In this document: one piece after another, positions 8,545-18,351 of the stretch
Layout: each line of letters opens with the position of its first letter
How positions within the stretch are numbered: position 1 is the first letter of the stretch
Source of the DNA: Paludibacteraceae bacterium
GTDB taxonomy: Bacteria > Bacteroidota > Bacteroidia > Bacteroidales > Paludibacteraceae
Direction: 5' to 3'
Length of the DNA: 64,000 bases
Assembly (NCBI GenBank): GCA_017559505.1
Contig: JAFYSF010000010.1
Coordinates: 1-64,000 of the forward strand
Made by a program: the position numbers and the translations under genes
Notes under the pieces: generated by a model
What the model was told of the DNA's origin: nothing
The model's input: the letters and a program-made list of their open reading frames with translations, nothing else
Database searches by the model: none

Positions 8545-9179
8545 AAATAAAACAGATACAAAACAATCCGTTTCAGGAGAACACGTATGTGATATGGGAC
8601 GAGGCGTCGAAAGAGGCAGCGATAGTGGATTGTGGGGCGTTGTTTCCTCAAGAAGAAGAGAGAATTGAGAAGTTCGTAGAAGAGAATGGATTGAGAGTGA
8701 AATATTTGCTCAATACACACTTGCACCTTGACCATTGTTTTGGCAACCATTGGGCAGCAGGACGTTATGGCGTTTTGCCAATGGCACATGCAGAAGATGA
8801 GACCTTGCTTGCACGAATGGGAGAGCAAGCAAAAATGTTTGGATTGCCATTTGAAGTGAAAACTGAGAAATTAAGCAAATATTTGAACGATGGGGATGTT
8901 TTGATGTTGGGCGACAATGAGATTAAGGTGATACATACGCCGGGGCATTCGCGTGGTGGATTGTGTTTCCACATTCCATCGACATCGTGGTTGATATCGG
9001 GCGACTCGTTGTTTGAAGGCTCGATTGGACGCACCGACTTGGAAGGTGGGTCGTATGCAACACTGATAAAATCGATAACCGAGCGTTTGATGACATTGCC
9101 TGAGGAGACGATTGTGTATCCGGGCCATGGACCTTATACGACCATCGGAGAGGAGAAAAAATGCAATCCGTTCCTTTAA
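8541..9179 (+). CDS. MBL-fold metallo-hydrolase (glyoxalase II-like)
   Basis: A 212-residue cytoplasmic metallo-beta-lactamase-fold protein. The zinc motif THLHLDH is at residues 59-65; HTPGHSRGG, SGDSLFEGSIGRTD and a late PGHGP follow in the order expected of the YcbL/glyoxalase II-like group, which has the metal site but lacks the long C-terminal substrate domain of true GloB. It is translationally coupled to rsmG. The substrate is not known; a thioester hydrolase is most likely. Confidence 0.9.
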   Translation: MKIKQIQNNPFQENTYVIWDEASKEAAIVDCGALFPQEEERIEKFVEENGLRVKYLLNTHLHLDHCFGNHWAAGRYGVLPMAHAEDETLLARMGEQAKMFGLPFEVKTEKLSKYLNDGDVLMLGDNEIKVIHTPGHSRGGLCFHIPSTSWLISGDSLFEGSIGRTDLEGGSYATLIKSITERLMTLPEETIVYPGHGPYTTIGEEKKCNPFL

Positions 9180-9205
9180 AATTTTGAGACGAATACGCAC
9201 TGAAG

Positions 9206-9250
9206 GTGTCAGTCTTCTTCGGTGAAGGTTGCTTGCACCTTGCTTGAGGG
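9206..9250 (-). repeat. Dispersed CAAGCAACC element (S1)
   Basis: The reverse complement of 9206-9235 is an exact 30-base match to 62536-62565 and nearly the same as 16251-16280. It continues into a second GCAAG-type block (9236-9250). It lies in the 163-base gap after the MBL gene, where no gene is seen. Confidence 0.85.
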
Positions 9251-9342
9251 TAGGACAAAAGAATACACAACGAGAGTGTGTTTTTGAGGGGGATAAAAAT
9301 AGGCACTAAAACAAATAGTAATAAATATAAAAAAGAAATATT

Positions 9343-10035
9343 ATGGAATTTCAAGCTAACGAAGGAAAGAAATTGGCCATTACGATTGATGGCGTTGAAT
9401 ATTTGCGTATACCTGTGAAAACTCACGTTGTGATGCGCGAAGATGACCTCGCAGAGGTAGTTGACAAATATACAAAAGATATTCGCCAAGAGGGTGATAT
9501 TATCTTCTGCAGTGAAAAAATTGTGGCAATCACACAAGGTCGCTCATTCCACATCAACGACATCCACCCATCGTGGTTGGCTAAATTTTTGGTAAAATTC
9601 GTATATAAATCGCCTTACGGCATCGGTTTAGGTAGCCCATATACAATGCAATTGGCTATTGAGGATGTGGGACTTCCACGTATATTCTTAGGTTGCCTTG
9701 CTGCCCTCGTAACTAAACCTTTCGGTGTGCGCGGTGCGTTCTACAAAGTGTGCGGTCCGAGAGCATACGCTATTGATGGTCCATGCGAATATACTTTGCC
9801 TCCATACAATCAATATGCGAAGATGGCTCCTAAAAATCCTGACAAAGTAGCTCGCCAAATGAAAGAGAAACTCGGCAATGAGTTTATCGTATTGGATGCT
9901 AATGACTTGAACGTTGATATACTCGGCAAATCAAGCAAATCGCTTAACGATAACTTCTTGAAAGCGTTGTTCAAAGACAATCCGCTCGGTCAGTCATCAC
10001 AACAAACTCCGATTGCTATTGTAAGAAAAGCATAA
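9343..10035 (+). CDS. F420-0:gamma-glutamyl ligase-like (CofE-fold) protein
   Basis: A 230-residue soluble protein that resembles the CofE/FbiB gamma-glutamyl ligase fold. It has an early IPVKTHVV strand, a GDIIFCSEKIVAITQGR segment (near residues 48-64) and a late ATP/GTP-site-like VCGPRAYAIDGPCEYTLPPY block. True CofE adds glutamate to coenzyme F420, but no F420 genes are in the window and Bacteroidales are not known to make F420, so the substrate is probably different. It stands 50 bases before lgt and may share its transcript. Confidence 0.72.
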   Translation: MEFQANEGKKLAITIDGVEYLRIPVKTHVVMREDDLAEVVDKYTKDIRQEGDIIFCSEKIVAITQGRSFHINDIHPSWLAKFLVKFVYKSPYGIGLGSPYTMQLAIEDVGLPRIFLGCLAALVTKPFGVRGAFYKVCGPRAYAIDGPCEYTLPPYNQYAKMAPKNPDKVARQMKEKLGNEFIVLDANDLNVDILGKSSKSLNDNFLKALFKDNPLGQSSQQTPIAIVRKA

Positions 10036-10084
10036 TAGGGAGCAGCGAGTAAAGAATAGAAACTTTCAATTTTGAGATTTAAAT

Positions 10085-10927
10085 ATGGATTTATTAAGTA
10101 TCATTTGGGATGTAAATCCCGTAGCTTTGTCGCTCGGACCGCTTGAAATACGCTGGTATGGAGTGATTTATGCTCTTGGTTTTTTTATTGCCATCAATAT
10201 TATCGGAAAAACATTCCAACGCGACGGTGCGCCAGAAGAATGGTTGGATAAAGTGTTTGTTTACTTCATATTAGCAGTGATTGTAGGCTCACGATTGGGA
10301 CACGTATTCTTCTACGATTGGGCATACTACTCGCAACACCCAGCCGAAATATTTATGATTTGGCGAGGCGGATTGGCTTCGCACGGCGGAGCAGCCGCAA
10401 TGGTGCTAACTGCTTGGCTATTGACTAAATACATGACAAAAGTAAGCTTCTTTTGGCTGACAGACCGCGTGTTTGTAGGCTCGGCATTCGTTGCTTGCTT
10501 GATACGTATCGGCAACTTGATGAACTCGGAAATCTATGGCGAACCAACAGATTTGCCTTGGGGATTCATCTTTGTGCGCGGCGACATAAACAATACAATC
10601 CCTTGCCACCCTACTCAACTCTACGAAGCATCAGCCTATTTGCTTGTATTCTTCCTACTATATTGGATGTATTGGAGAAAAGATGCGGGCAAATACAACG
10701 GTCTCATCACTGGCGTTGGATTCCTCGGCATATTCATCTCGCGCCAAATCATCGAAATGATTAAAAATCCACAATCGGACTTCGAGGTAGAGATGACCTT
10801 CAATATGGGACAATGGTTGTCGGTGCCATTCATTATTTTCGGAGCAATTTTAGTAGTTCGCGCATTAGTGAAAGGTCCGGTGGTATATAATCTACCAGCG
10901 CCAAAACCACAAAAAGCTAAAAAATGA
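10085..10927 (+). CDS. lgt: Prolipoprotein diacylglyceryl transferase
   Basis: Inner-membrane enzyme that moves diacylglycerol from phosphatidylglycerol to the lipobox cysteine of prolipoproteins, the first step of lipoprotein maturation. The 280-residue protein has about seven hydrophobic segments, the SHGGAAAMV block near residue 100 and the Lgt signature RIGNLMNSEIYGEPTDLPWG near residue 142. The window encodes many lipoproteins that would be its substrates. Its stop overlaps the rimM start (ATGA). Confidence 0.96.
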   Translation: MDLLSIIWDVNPVALSLGPLEIRWYGVIYALGFFIAINIIGKTFQRDGAPEEWLDKVFVYFILAVIVGSRLGHVFFYDWAYYSQHPAEIFMIWRGGLASHGGAAAMVLTAWLLTKYMTKVSFFWLTDRVFVGSAFVACLIRIGNLMNSEIYGEPTDLPWGFIFVRGDINNTIPCHPTQLYEASAYLLVFFLLYWMYWRKDAGKYNGLITGVGFLGIFISRQIIEMIKNPQSDFEVEMTFNMGQWLSVPFIIFGAILVVRALVKGPVVYNLPAPKPQKAKK

Positions 10928-11436
10928 TTAGATTAGAAGAAATAGCTCCTATCGGAGTGTTTGGGAAAACGCATGGTATCAAGGGAGAAATCAATTTGGA
11001 AATGAATATTGATTTCGACCTTGAAGATACCCCATATATCATTGTGGATATAGATGGAATATTCGTGCCTTTCTTTATTGATGAATATCGCTATAAAACA
11101 GACACTACGGCATTGATTTTGTTTGAAGATATTACAACAGAGGAACGAATACGCCCATTTTTTGGCAAAACGGCATACGTGAAAAAAGAGACTCTCGGCG
11201 AAAACGAAAATGATGAAATGTCGATAAACTATTATGTGGGATTCACAATGCTGACAGCAGATGGCAAAAAGATAGGACAGATAGTTGAAATCGACGACTC
11301 GACAGCCAATGTGTTGTTTATCCTTGACAATGACATACTTGTGCCGGTTGGGGCTGTAGAGGTAATAGACTTAGACCCTGAAAAGCACACTATGGTGGTG
11401 GAATTGCCTGAAGGACTTATTGAAATTGAGAATTAA
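10924..11436 (+). CDS. rimM: Ribosome maturation factor RimM
   Basis: A 170-residue protein that assists maturation of the 30S head through ribosomal protein S19. The N-terminal RimM domain starts with IGVFGKTHGIKGEINLE, and the C-terminal PRC-barrel part contains YYVGFTMLTADGKKIGQIVEI and the closing ILVPVGAVEVIDLD strand. It overlaps lgt by 4 bases. It is not next to trmD or rpsP here, unlike in many bacteria. Confidence 0.95.
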   Translation: MIRLEEIAPIGVFGKTHGIKGEINLEMNIDFDLEDTPYIIVDIDGIFVPFFIDEYRYKTDTTALILFEDITTEERIRPFFGKTAYVKKETLGENENDEMSINYYVGFTMLTADGKKIGQIVEIDDSTANVLFILDNDILVPVGAVEVIDLDPEKHTMVVELPEGLIEIEN

Positions 11437-11445
11437 ATTACTGCT

Positions 11446-12621
11446 ATGAATCGCACTCATATAGGAATATTTGGGCCTCGCAATGCGGGAAAATCATCGT
11501 TGATTAATATGCTTACATCGCAAGAAGTGAGTATAGTTAGTTCGGTGGCTGGCACAACTACAGACCCCGTAAGCAAACCAATTGAAATCAACGGATTAGG
11601 GGCTTGCGTCTTCATAGATACTGCTGGATATGACGACTATGGCATGTTGGGCGAAATGAGGGTTACGAAGACTAAAGAGGTGCTAAAACGGTGCGATATA
11701 GCTATATTTTTGATTCCGAGCACTATCTTTGAGGAGAAAGACAAACTGCAAGAGGCAACAAAATGGTTTACGCTGATAAAAGAACGCTGTAAGGCTGTGC
11801 TTGCAGTTAATCATTTTGCAGAGAGAACTCACGAAATAGGCGACGTTAAAAAACTTTTTGGAGTTAACGAATACATTGATATAAATATAGCAAACAATAA
11901 GGGTCGAGAAGAGGTGTTGAAGGCTATAGGATTTGTTCAATCGCAATATCAGCAGGATTTATCGATAGTAACACATCTGGTAAAACCCAATGATACAGTG
12001 ATACTTGTGATGCCACAAGACATACAAGCACCCAAAGGGCGATTGATTTTGCCACAAGTACAAACTATACGCGAATTATTGGACTATGGTTGTACAACTA
12101 TTTGCACTACAACGGCAAAATTCGAACAAACACTGAATGGACTAAAAGATGTACCAGCACTGATAGTGACAGATTCGCAAGATTTCAAAACCGTATATGA
12201 ATTAAAACCCAAAGAATCACGTTTGACATCGTTTTCGGTACTCTTTGCGCGATGGAAAGGCGACATTGACGAGTTTATTCGTGGAGCAGAGGCATTGGCA
12301 ACACTGAACGCTAATAGCCAAGTATTGATTGCTGAAGCATGTTCACACGCACCATTGGCAGAGGATATAGGCAGAGAAAAAATACCTGCCTTAATAAGAA
12401 AAAAAATTGATGCCAATATTAAATTTGATATTGTTTCGGGAAACGATTGGAACGTGGATTTATCACAATACGATCTTATCATTCACTGCGGAGCGTGCAT
12501 GTTTAGTCGCACTCAGATGCTAAATCGAGTAAAAGATGCCCAACAAAATAAAACAAAAATAACAAATTATGGAGTTACCATAGCATATCTCAATAATATT
12601 ATTGACAAAATTATATGGTAA
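11446..12621 (+). CDS. hydF: [FeFe]-hydrogenase H-cluster maturation GTPase HydF
   Basis: Scaffold and GTPase that carries the 2Fe subcluster to [FeFe]-hydrogenase. Residues 10-18 (GPRNAGKSS) form the P-loop and DTAG the G3 motif. The C-terminal cluster-binding motif is complete: C299-x-H301, 45 residues, then H347-C348-x-x-C351. Length (391) is usual. It starts 9 bases after rimM and so is probably transcribed with housekeeping genes rather than with hydE, hydG or a hydrogenase gene, none of which is in this window. Confidence 0.95.
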   Translation: MNRTHIGIFGPRNAGKSSLINMLTSQEVSIVSSVAGTTTDPVSKPIEINGLGACVFIDTAGYDDYGMLGEMRVTKTKEVLKRCDIAIFLIPSTIFEEKDKLQEATKWFTLIKERCKAVLAVNHFAERTHEIGDVKKLFGVNEYIDINIANNKGREEVLKAIGFVQSQYQQDLSIVTHLVKPNDTVILVMPQDIQAPKGRLILPQVQTIRELLDYGCTTICTTTAKFEQTLNGLKDVPALIVTDSQDFKTVYELKPKESRLTSFSVLFARWKGDIDEFIRGAEALATLNANSQVLIAEACSHAPLAEDIGREKIPALIRKKIDANIKFDIVSGNDWNVDLSQYDLIIHCGACMFSRTQMLNRVKDAQQNKTKITNYGVTIAYLNNIIDKIIW

Positions 12622-12705
12622 AAATAACAAAATTATAGCATTTCGAACTACCACAGCACAACAATTTTAGCAAAAATAACAAAATAAACATTTTACACAA
12701 AAAAC

Positions 12706-12736
12706 TTGTTAATTCCATCAAAATTTTATAAATTTG
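12706..12736 (+). promoter_or_regulatory. Probable promoter of the AraC-family gene
   Basis: TAAATTTG at 12729-12736 matches the -7 box. A partial -33 box (CTTG at 12705-12708) lies 20 bases upstream. The predicted start of transcription leaves a leader of roughly 40 bases. Confidence 0.5.
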
Positions 12737-12783
12737 CAACAACAAACAAATCTTTTTACTCTAACTATTAGCAAATTTATAAA

Positions 12784-13653
12784 ATGCAATTTTCAAATTC
12801 TACAAACAAAGAAAACATCACTTTTAACGCCAATGAAATCAAAAAAAGTGATAACTACAATTGCAAATGCAAGTCGGTCGTCTATAAAACGATAAAATCA
12901 GAAAATTACGAAACACTCACCATTAAGACCGACAACAATATAAATAGTTACGACTTCTTATTCATAACAGAGGGAGGTGGTATCTATAAATCACATAACA
13001 CAACACAAGAAATAAAAGTAGGCTCTATTTGTATCATCAAATCTGGAGAAAAGATTGAGTTTATCCCAACAATAGGGAAGAAAACTTCATATTACCACAT
13101 ATCAGTAGTTTGCTTACAATATACATTATTCCTTGAAAAAATAGACTTATTCCAGAATTCATCAATTGCGAATATAGGTCAAAATGTAGTGATCGAAAAC
13201 ATATTTAGCAATATGATACAAATCCTCAAAGAGAATAAATCTGGCTCAGAAGCTGTTTTGAACACCTCTTTATTCCTCGCTCTTAGCATCGCAAACTACA
13301 AACTACTGAATTGCCACGAAAAAGAGGACCCAAACATTGAAAAAATCAACACTGCAGTCGAAATACTACGCCATGATACAACTACCAAAATTAGCCCTGA
13401 AGAAGTGGCAGAGCGCATTGGAATAAGCTATTCCCTATTTCGCCGTATTTTTAAAGAAACTATGGGCACATCTCCTGCCCAATATCAGATGGATATACGC
13501 TTGAAAAAAGCACAAGAATTGCTGACTACAACCAATTATTCAATTGCAAAAATTGGTATGACACTTGGCTTTTCTGATACCGCGCAGTTCAGCACATTCT
13601 TCCGCAAACGCCAGAATATGACACCGCGCGAATATCGAAATAAACATAAATAA
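12784..13653 (+). CDS. AraC-family transcriptional regulator
   Basis: A 289-residue DNA-binding regulator. The C-terminal 100 residues carry two helix-turn-helix units: PEEVAERIGISYSLFRRIFKE, and SIAKIGMTLGFSDTAQFSTFFRKR followed by the TPREYR ending typical of AraC. The N-terminal part is cupin-like and may sense a ligand (GSICIIKSGEKIEFIP). It has its own probable promoter and a terminator at 13661, so it is a single-gene unit. Its targets are not evident; the DUF5686 gene 60 bases downstream is separated by the terminator. Confidence 0.9.
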   Translation: MQFSNSTNKENITFNANEIKKSDNYNCKCKSVVYKTIKSENYETLTIKTDNNINSYDFLFITEGGGIYKSHNTTQEIKVGSICIIKSGEKIEFIPTIGKKTSYYHISVVCLQYTLFLEKIDLFQNSSIANIGQNVVIENIFSNMIQILKENKSGSEAVLNTSLFLALSIANYKLLNCHEKEDPNIEKINTAVEILRHDTTTKISPEEVAERIGISYSLFRRIFKETMGTSPAQYQMDIRLKKAQELLTTTNYSIAKIGMTLGFSDTAQFSTFFRKRQNMTPREYRNKHK

Positions 13654-13660
13654 TATAAAC

Positions 13661-13695
13661 AAGGAGACAGGATTTTTAATTCTATCTCCTTTTTT
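13661..13695 (+). terminator. Terminator after the AraC-family gene
   Basis: AAGGAGACAGGAT pairs with ATTCTATCTCCTT (one mismatch, one G-U pair) around a short AT loop, and runs into a stretch of seven T residues. Confidence 0.8.
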
Positions 13696-13715
13696 GTTCA
13701 AAAAAGAGACTCTCT

Positions 13716-16196
13716 ATGATAAAAAAAATCAGTATCGTTATACTAACATTTTTAATTACCCACGTTGTTGCTGCTCAAGACATTGTAATCGTAGGGCAAG
13801 TGCTATCGGCTGAAGATCTACGCCCATTAGAAGCCGCAAGCGTATGGTTCAAAGGCACAAACATTGGCTGTACTACAAACGAAGAGGGGTTTTTCATGCT
13901 CCGTAGCAACGAGCCTCAACGCACGCTGATTGCAAGTGTTGTCGGATACAAACAACGACAAATAAAACTTGATTACGGAAAAGACCAAATGATCAGAATC
14001 TACTTGAAAGAAGATATTTCGATATTGGATGAAGTAATTGCCCTTCCTAAACAAGATGAAGCCATACTCATACTAAAAAAGGTGTATGAAAATCGCTATA
14101 TCAACAACCCTGAAAATATCACAAATATCAACACTACAATGAATGATATCACGGGCATCAATCTAACAAACATAAAAAATAAAACTCTACAACGCAAGCT
14201 TTTCAAAGATATTCAGAATGGAATTATCGACCAAACCGACTCCACATTCTCTCTCCCTGTCTATCTCAACCAATCTATCTACGACCTAAAATTCACCCCC
14301 GATAGCACTAGCAAACACCTCACTAACTCTAAACAAAACACTCTCAACATATTCCCTGCCGAGCATTGGGAACAGATCATTGTGGCATATACTCCCAATA
14401 TCAACCCCTACAAAACCTATTCTACAATACTCGGCCGCAACTTTATGAGCCCTATTGCTCCAAATGCCAAACTATACTACAACCTCTTTTTAGCCGACAG
14501 CGCACTCATAAATAATCGCAAAAACTATCAAATCCGATTCACTCCTAAATACAATCAAGGCCTATTGTTCAAAGGCGAATTTTGGATCGACTCTGCCACT
14601 TACACCATTACCCAAAGCGATATAACAATTCCGGCTCACACTTCTGTCAACTATCTCAATAGCCTTAACTATAGTTTCACATCTGCTCCTCTTGGCAACA
14701 CAACCTTCCCAAATAGCGAAAAGCAGGCATTAGGGCTATCCATGAATCTATATCCTAATAAAGACATTCAATATTTCGGAGCATTATTGAGCGAAGAGCG
14801 CACCTATCACAACACAATCTCAACCACAGACACTCTATCTATCCTCAAATCAATCGACCAAGTCGAAATCCCTATCGACAACAAACTCGAGGCTACTTGG
14901 AACAAAATTGACTCGCTCAATCAAACACGCATACAAAAACTCTCTTCATGGGCAGTAGATCTCATCCTAAATCAATATCTCCACTTATGGAAAATTGATG
15001 TTGGTCCAATACTTAATCTATTCCATTTCAACCAACTCGAAGGTGCATCGCCTCGCTTGACTCTCCGTTCTGGCGAATCTTTTGCCAAATACTTTACCGT
15101 AGGTGGCTACTATGGCTATGGTTTCAAGGAACAATATCAAAATGGAGAACTCGTCAGCGATGGACTACACTCCTATGGTGGCAATATACAATGGCGTTTT
15201 GGACCAACCAAGCGCAATATCCTTGCCCTAACCTACGACCATAAGACCGAACGCATTGGCTTCGACGACTCTGATATCTATGCCGAAAGCCGTGTTCACG
15301 ATGTCGAAAACCTTGTCAACTCATGGGTAATGCTCTATCGCCCAGTCTCGGTTCTCGAACGCGCTCGCATTGGCATGCAATATCAATACGAAAAACCGGG
15401 CTTCAAATTCCAACTCAACGCCTTTACTCAAAACTACTACAGCAACAGATTCATCCCTCTGATGCACAATGGAGTTGAAGTACCATATTATAGCCACATT
15501 GGTCTCCGAACAATGTTCCGTCTGTCGTGGGAGCAAAGTTCTCTCGACTACTTCTTCCATCGCATCTACTTAAATTCGCGCTACCCTGTTGTCCACATCT
15601 CAGCCGAAGGCGGTTACTACAAAATACCCGGCACTCCAACCACTGAACCCGTACACGACCTATTCGGCAAATTTGGCATCTACGCCCAACAACACACCGC
15701 TCTTGGCTTTGGCAAAATCCATTGGGCATTCCAAGCCAATGCAGTCATAGGCAATGCACCATTCCCTGCACTCACCATGGCTCGTTCTGCTCGTTCTGCC
15801 TACCGACACGACACCGACTTCATGCTACTTGGCTCAATGGAACTAATGAGCAACTACTATGCTGCCCTAACCGCTCGCTACCAAACTCGTGGCTACATAT
15901 TTGGCTACATTCCCTACCTCAAAAAACTCGGCATCCGCGAAGACTTTATGTTCAACATCGGATATGGCTATCTCAACCCTAAATACAACACCGACAATAT
16001 ACTCGCCATTCCTTCCACACTCTACAACTACGACCAAGGTTGGCACAAAACACCATATATCGAATGCGGATTTGGATTTTCTAACATATTCCAAATTGGC
16101 GACATTGCATTTGTTTGGCGTCTAACCCACCGCAATAGCACATCGCCTGATGCCCAAAATTTTGCTATAAAATGGCGCGTAGGCCTCGACTTCTAA
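13716..16196 (+). CDS. DUF5686 outer-membrane protein with carboxypeptidase-like regulatory domain
   Basis: An 826-residue exported protein. A signal peptide (residues 1-20, ending VVAAQ) precedes a CarboxypepD_reg-like beta-sandwich (about 24-100; IVIVGQVLSAEDLRPLEAASV). A long region with repeated alternating hydrophobic strands follows, ending in an aromatic residue (WRVGLDF), as in outer-membrane beta-barrels. This architecture matches the Bacteroidota DUF5686 family, whose function is unknown. Codon use is C-rich, unlike the G-rich rsmG region. It is followed by an S-type repeat, then ispH. Confidence 0.82.
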   Translation: MIKKISIVILTFLITHVVAAQDIVIVGQVLSAEDLRPLEAASVWFKGTNIGCTTNEEGFFMLRSNEPQRTLIASVVGYKQRQIKLDYGKDQMIRIYLKEDISILDEVIALPKQDEAILILKKVYENRYINNPENITNINTTMNDITGINLTNIKNKTLQRKLFKDIQNGIIDQTDSTFSLPVYLNQSIYDLKFTPDSTSKHLTNSKQNTLNIFPAEHWEQIIVAYTPNINPYKTYSTILGRNFMSPIAPNAKLYYNLFLADSALINNRKNYQIRFTPKYNQGLLFKGEFWIDSATYTITQSDITIPAHTSVNYLNSLNYSFTSAPLGNTTFPNSEKQALGLSMNLYPNKDIQYFGALLSEERTYHNTISTTDTLSILKSIDQVEIPIDNKLEATWNKIDSLNQTRIQKLSSWAVDLILNQYLHLWKIDVGPILNLFHFNQLEGASPRLTLRSGESFAKYFTVGGYYGYGFKEQYQNGELVSDGLHSYGGNIQWRFGPTKRNILALTYDHKTERIGFDDSDIYAESRVHDVENLVNSWVMLYRPVSVLERARIGMQYQYEKPGFKFQLNAFTQNYYSNRFIPLMHNGVEVPYYSHIGLRTMFRLSWEQSSLDYFFHRIYLNSRYPVVHISAEGGYYKIPGTPTTEPVHDLFGKFGIYAQQHTALGFGKIHWAFQANAVIGNAPFPALTMARSARSAYRHDTDFMLLGSMELMSNYYAALTARYQTRGYIFGYIPYLKKLGIREDFMFNIGYGYLNPKYNTDNILAIPSTLYNYDQGWHKTPYIECGFGFSNIFQIGDIAFVWRLTHRNSTSPDAQNFAIKWRVGLDF

Positions 16197-16221
16197 TCCC
16201 CGCCTAACACCATACTCCCAG

Positions 16222-16280
16222 CTACCCTCTTCATAGGATAACCATACCTTCAAGCAACCTTCACCGAAGAAGACTGCCAC
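16222..16280 (+). repeat. Dispersed CAAGCAACC element (S2)
   Basis: Bases 16244-16276 are identical over 33 bases to 62529-62561. The preceding CCTCTTCATAGGATAACC (16226-16243) recurs in reverse complement near 22160. It sits between the DUF5686 stop and ispH. Confidence 0.88.
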
Positions 16281-16303
16281 AAACAATCAACTATACAACC
16301 AAC

Positions 16304-17167
16304 ATGAAAATAGAAATAGACAAAAATTCCGGATTTTGCTTTGGCGTGATGCGTGCAACATCAACAGCCGAATCAGAACTCGAAAAAGAACAACCCCTAT
16401 ATTGCCTCGGCGACATAGTCCATAATGGTCAAGAGGTCGAACGCCTAACCCGCCTCGGCCTAATAACCATCGACCACGCCCAATTAGCCGAATTACAAAA
16501 CGCACGAGTGCTACTTCGCGCCCATGGCGAACCGCCTCACACCTACGAAATTGCACAGCAAAACAGCATCAAAATCATAGATGCCACATGCCCCGTAGTA
16601 TTAAAATTACAACAAAAAATCAAACAAGCCTACACCACCCACCCCGAAGCCCAAATTGTCATTTATGGCAAAATTGGACATGCCGAAGTAATCGGGCTCG
16701 AAGGGCAAACCGAAGGCAAAGCCGTTGTAATTGAGGACGAAAACGACCTAAGCAAAATAAACTTCAACCGCCCAATCATACTATTCTCACAAACAACCAA
16801 ATCAATCGAAGGCTTCAACAATCTAGTCAATAAAATAAAAGAAAAACTTTCAACTAACAGCAACATCCACTTTGAGTATCACGACACTATCTGCCGCAAC
16901 GTAGCAAACAGAATACCCGACATAAAAAAATTCGCAACCCAATTCGACGTAATCCTATTTGTTGCAGGAGCCAAAAGCAGTAATGGCAAAGTACTTTTCA
17001 ATGAATGCCAAAGCATCAACCCTCGCACCTACTTAGTATCTTCGCCCAACGAACTACAAACCGAATGGCTCAACAACGCCAACTCAGTAGGCATCTGTGG
17101 TGCTACAAGCACACCAAAATGGCTCATGGAAGCCGTAAAACTACAAATCGAATCTCTCAATCACTAA
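16304..17167 (+). CDS. ispH: 4-hydroxy-3-methylbut-2-enyl diphosphate reductase
   Basis: Iron-sulfur enzyme of the last step of the MEP isoprenoid pathway, making IPP and DMAPP. The three cluster cysteines are seen: C12 (SGFCFGV), C96 (DATCPVV) and C197 (DTICRNV). The substrate-contacting histidines in IVHNGQEV and RAHGE are also present, as is the late GATSTPKWLMEAV. The length of 287 is standard. The last codons run into a 7-bp repeat array that fills the gap to pfkA, so the two may form one transcript. Confidence 0.97.
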   Translation: MKIEIDKNSGFCFGVMRATSTAESELEKEQPLYCLGDIVHNGQEVERLTRLGLITIDHAQLAELQNARVLLRAHGEPPHTYEIAQQNSIKIIDATCPVVLKLQQKIKQAYTTHPEAQIVIYGKIGHAEVIGLEGQTEGKAVVIEDENDLSKINFNRPIILFSQTTKSIEGFNNLVNKIKEKLSTNSNIHFEYHDTICRNVANRIPDIKKFATQFDVILFVAGAKSSNGKVLFNECQSINPRTYLVSSPNELQTEWLNNANSVGICGATSTPKWLMEAVKLQIESLNH

Positions 17168-17203
17168 TCACTATACACTAATCACTATACACTAATCATT
17201 AAA
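17162..17203. repeat. 7-bp repeat array (CACTAAT/CACTATA)
   Basis: Six heptamers alternate CACTAAT and CACTATA, starting in the final codons of ispH and ending 12 bases before the pfkA start. Confidence 0.88.
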
Positions 17204-17215
17204 CATCACATAAAG

Positions 17216-18193
17216 GTGCAATACGAATTAAAATGTATCGGAGTACTCACCTCAGGAGGCGACGCTCCCGGAATGAACGCAGCAATACGAGCCGTAACTC
17301 GTGCAGCAATATATAATGGCATAAAAGTCAAAGCCATATATCGCGGCTACAAAGGTCTTATCACAGGCGAAATAAAAGAATTTGAAACGCAAGACGTAAG
17401 CAATATAATCCAACAAGGAGGCACAATATTGAAATCCGCTCGCTGCAACGAATTCAAAACCCATGAAGGACGAAAATGGGCTTACGACACCATACAACGC
17501 GAAAGCATAGACGCCCTCGTCGTAATCGGTGGCGACGGCACATTCACCGGTGCTCGTGCCTTTGCACAAGAATTCAACATGCCAATAGTAGGCATCCCAG
17601 GCACTATCGACAACGACCTATGGGGCACCGACTCAACAATTGGCTACGACACTGCACTCAACACCATTATGGAGTGTATCGACAAAATACGCGACACAGC
17701 TACTTCCCACGAACGCCTTTTCTTTGTCGAAGTCATGGGTCGCGACGCAGGTTTCCTTGCCCTCAACTCTGCCATAGCTTCAGGCTCTGAAGCTGCAATT
17801 ATTCCCGAAAAAGAGACCTCAGTAGCTCAACTCGACGAACTAATCAATAATGGCTTCCGTAAATCAAAAAATAGTAGCATCGTGATCGTTGCCGAAGGCG
17901 GTGGAGGCGCACAAGCAATGGCAGAACGCATACATCAACAATACCCCGAATACGACATTCGCGTGTCAATACTTGGCCACTTACAACGAGGAGGCTCACC
18001 TACTGCCTACGACCGCATATTAGCCTCTCGCATGGGAGTAGCCGCTATCGAAGCCTTAATGGACGAACAACGCTCCATCATGATAGGCATAGTGAACGAT
18101 GAAATTGTACATGTTCCATTTTCAAAAGCAATAAAAGACGACAAACAAGTGAACCTTGAAAAGGTAAATGTATTGCAAATTTTATCAATTTAA
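17216..18193 (+). CDS. pfkA: ATP-dependent 6-phosphofructokinase
   Basis: Glycolytic enzyme that phosphorylates fructose 6-phosphate to fructose 1,6-bisphosphate. Diagnostic blocks are present: [15 protein letters not shown] near the N terminus, [10 protein letters not shown], the active-site PGTIDND and [15 protein letters not shown]. At 325 residues it is the usual bacterial length. Translation begins with GTG at 17216, just behind a 7-bp repeat array. The gene ends before the hairpin at 18220. Together with fbaA at 19.6 kb it gives two successive steps of glycolysis within 2.5 kb, on opposite strands. Confidence 0.97.
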   Translation: MQYELKCIGVLTSGGDAPGMNAAIRAVTRAAIYNGIKVKAIYRGYKGLITGEIKEFETQDVSNIIQQGGTILKSARCNEFKTHEGRKWAYDTIQRESIDALVVIGGDGTFTGARAFAQEFNMPIVGIPGTIDNDLWGTDSTIGYDTALNTIMECIDKIRDTATSHERLFFVEVMGRDAGFLALNSAIASGSEAAIIPEKETSVAQLDELINNGFRKSKNSSIVIVAEGGGGAQAMAERIHQQYPEYDIRVSILGHLQRGGSPTAYDRILASRMGVAAIEALMDEQRSIMIGIVNDEIVHVPFSKAIKDDKQVNLEKVNVLQILSI

Positions 18194-18219
18194 CTCCAAA
18201 ATAAGAATTTTTCATACCA

Positions 18220-18246
18220 GAGACGCACTATTTTGCGTCTCTTTTT
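18220..18246 (+). terminator. Terminator after pfkA
   Basis: GAGACGC (18220-18226) pairs with GCGTCTC (18235-18241) around ACTATTTT, followed by five T. It is almost identical to the terminator at 18544 on the far side of the tRNA gene. Confidence 0.88.
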
Positions 18247-18351
18247 CATTAAAAATCATGTTTTACAACATAATTTTGAGAAATTTCAATACAAATAACA
18301 CGCTAATTATCAGCAATAAATAAAATTTATATAAAAATATATACCAAATAT

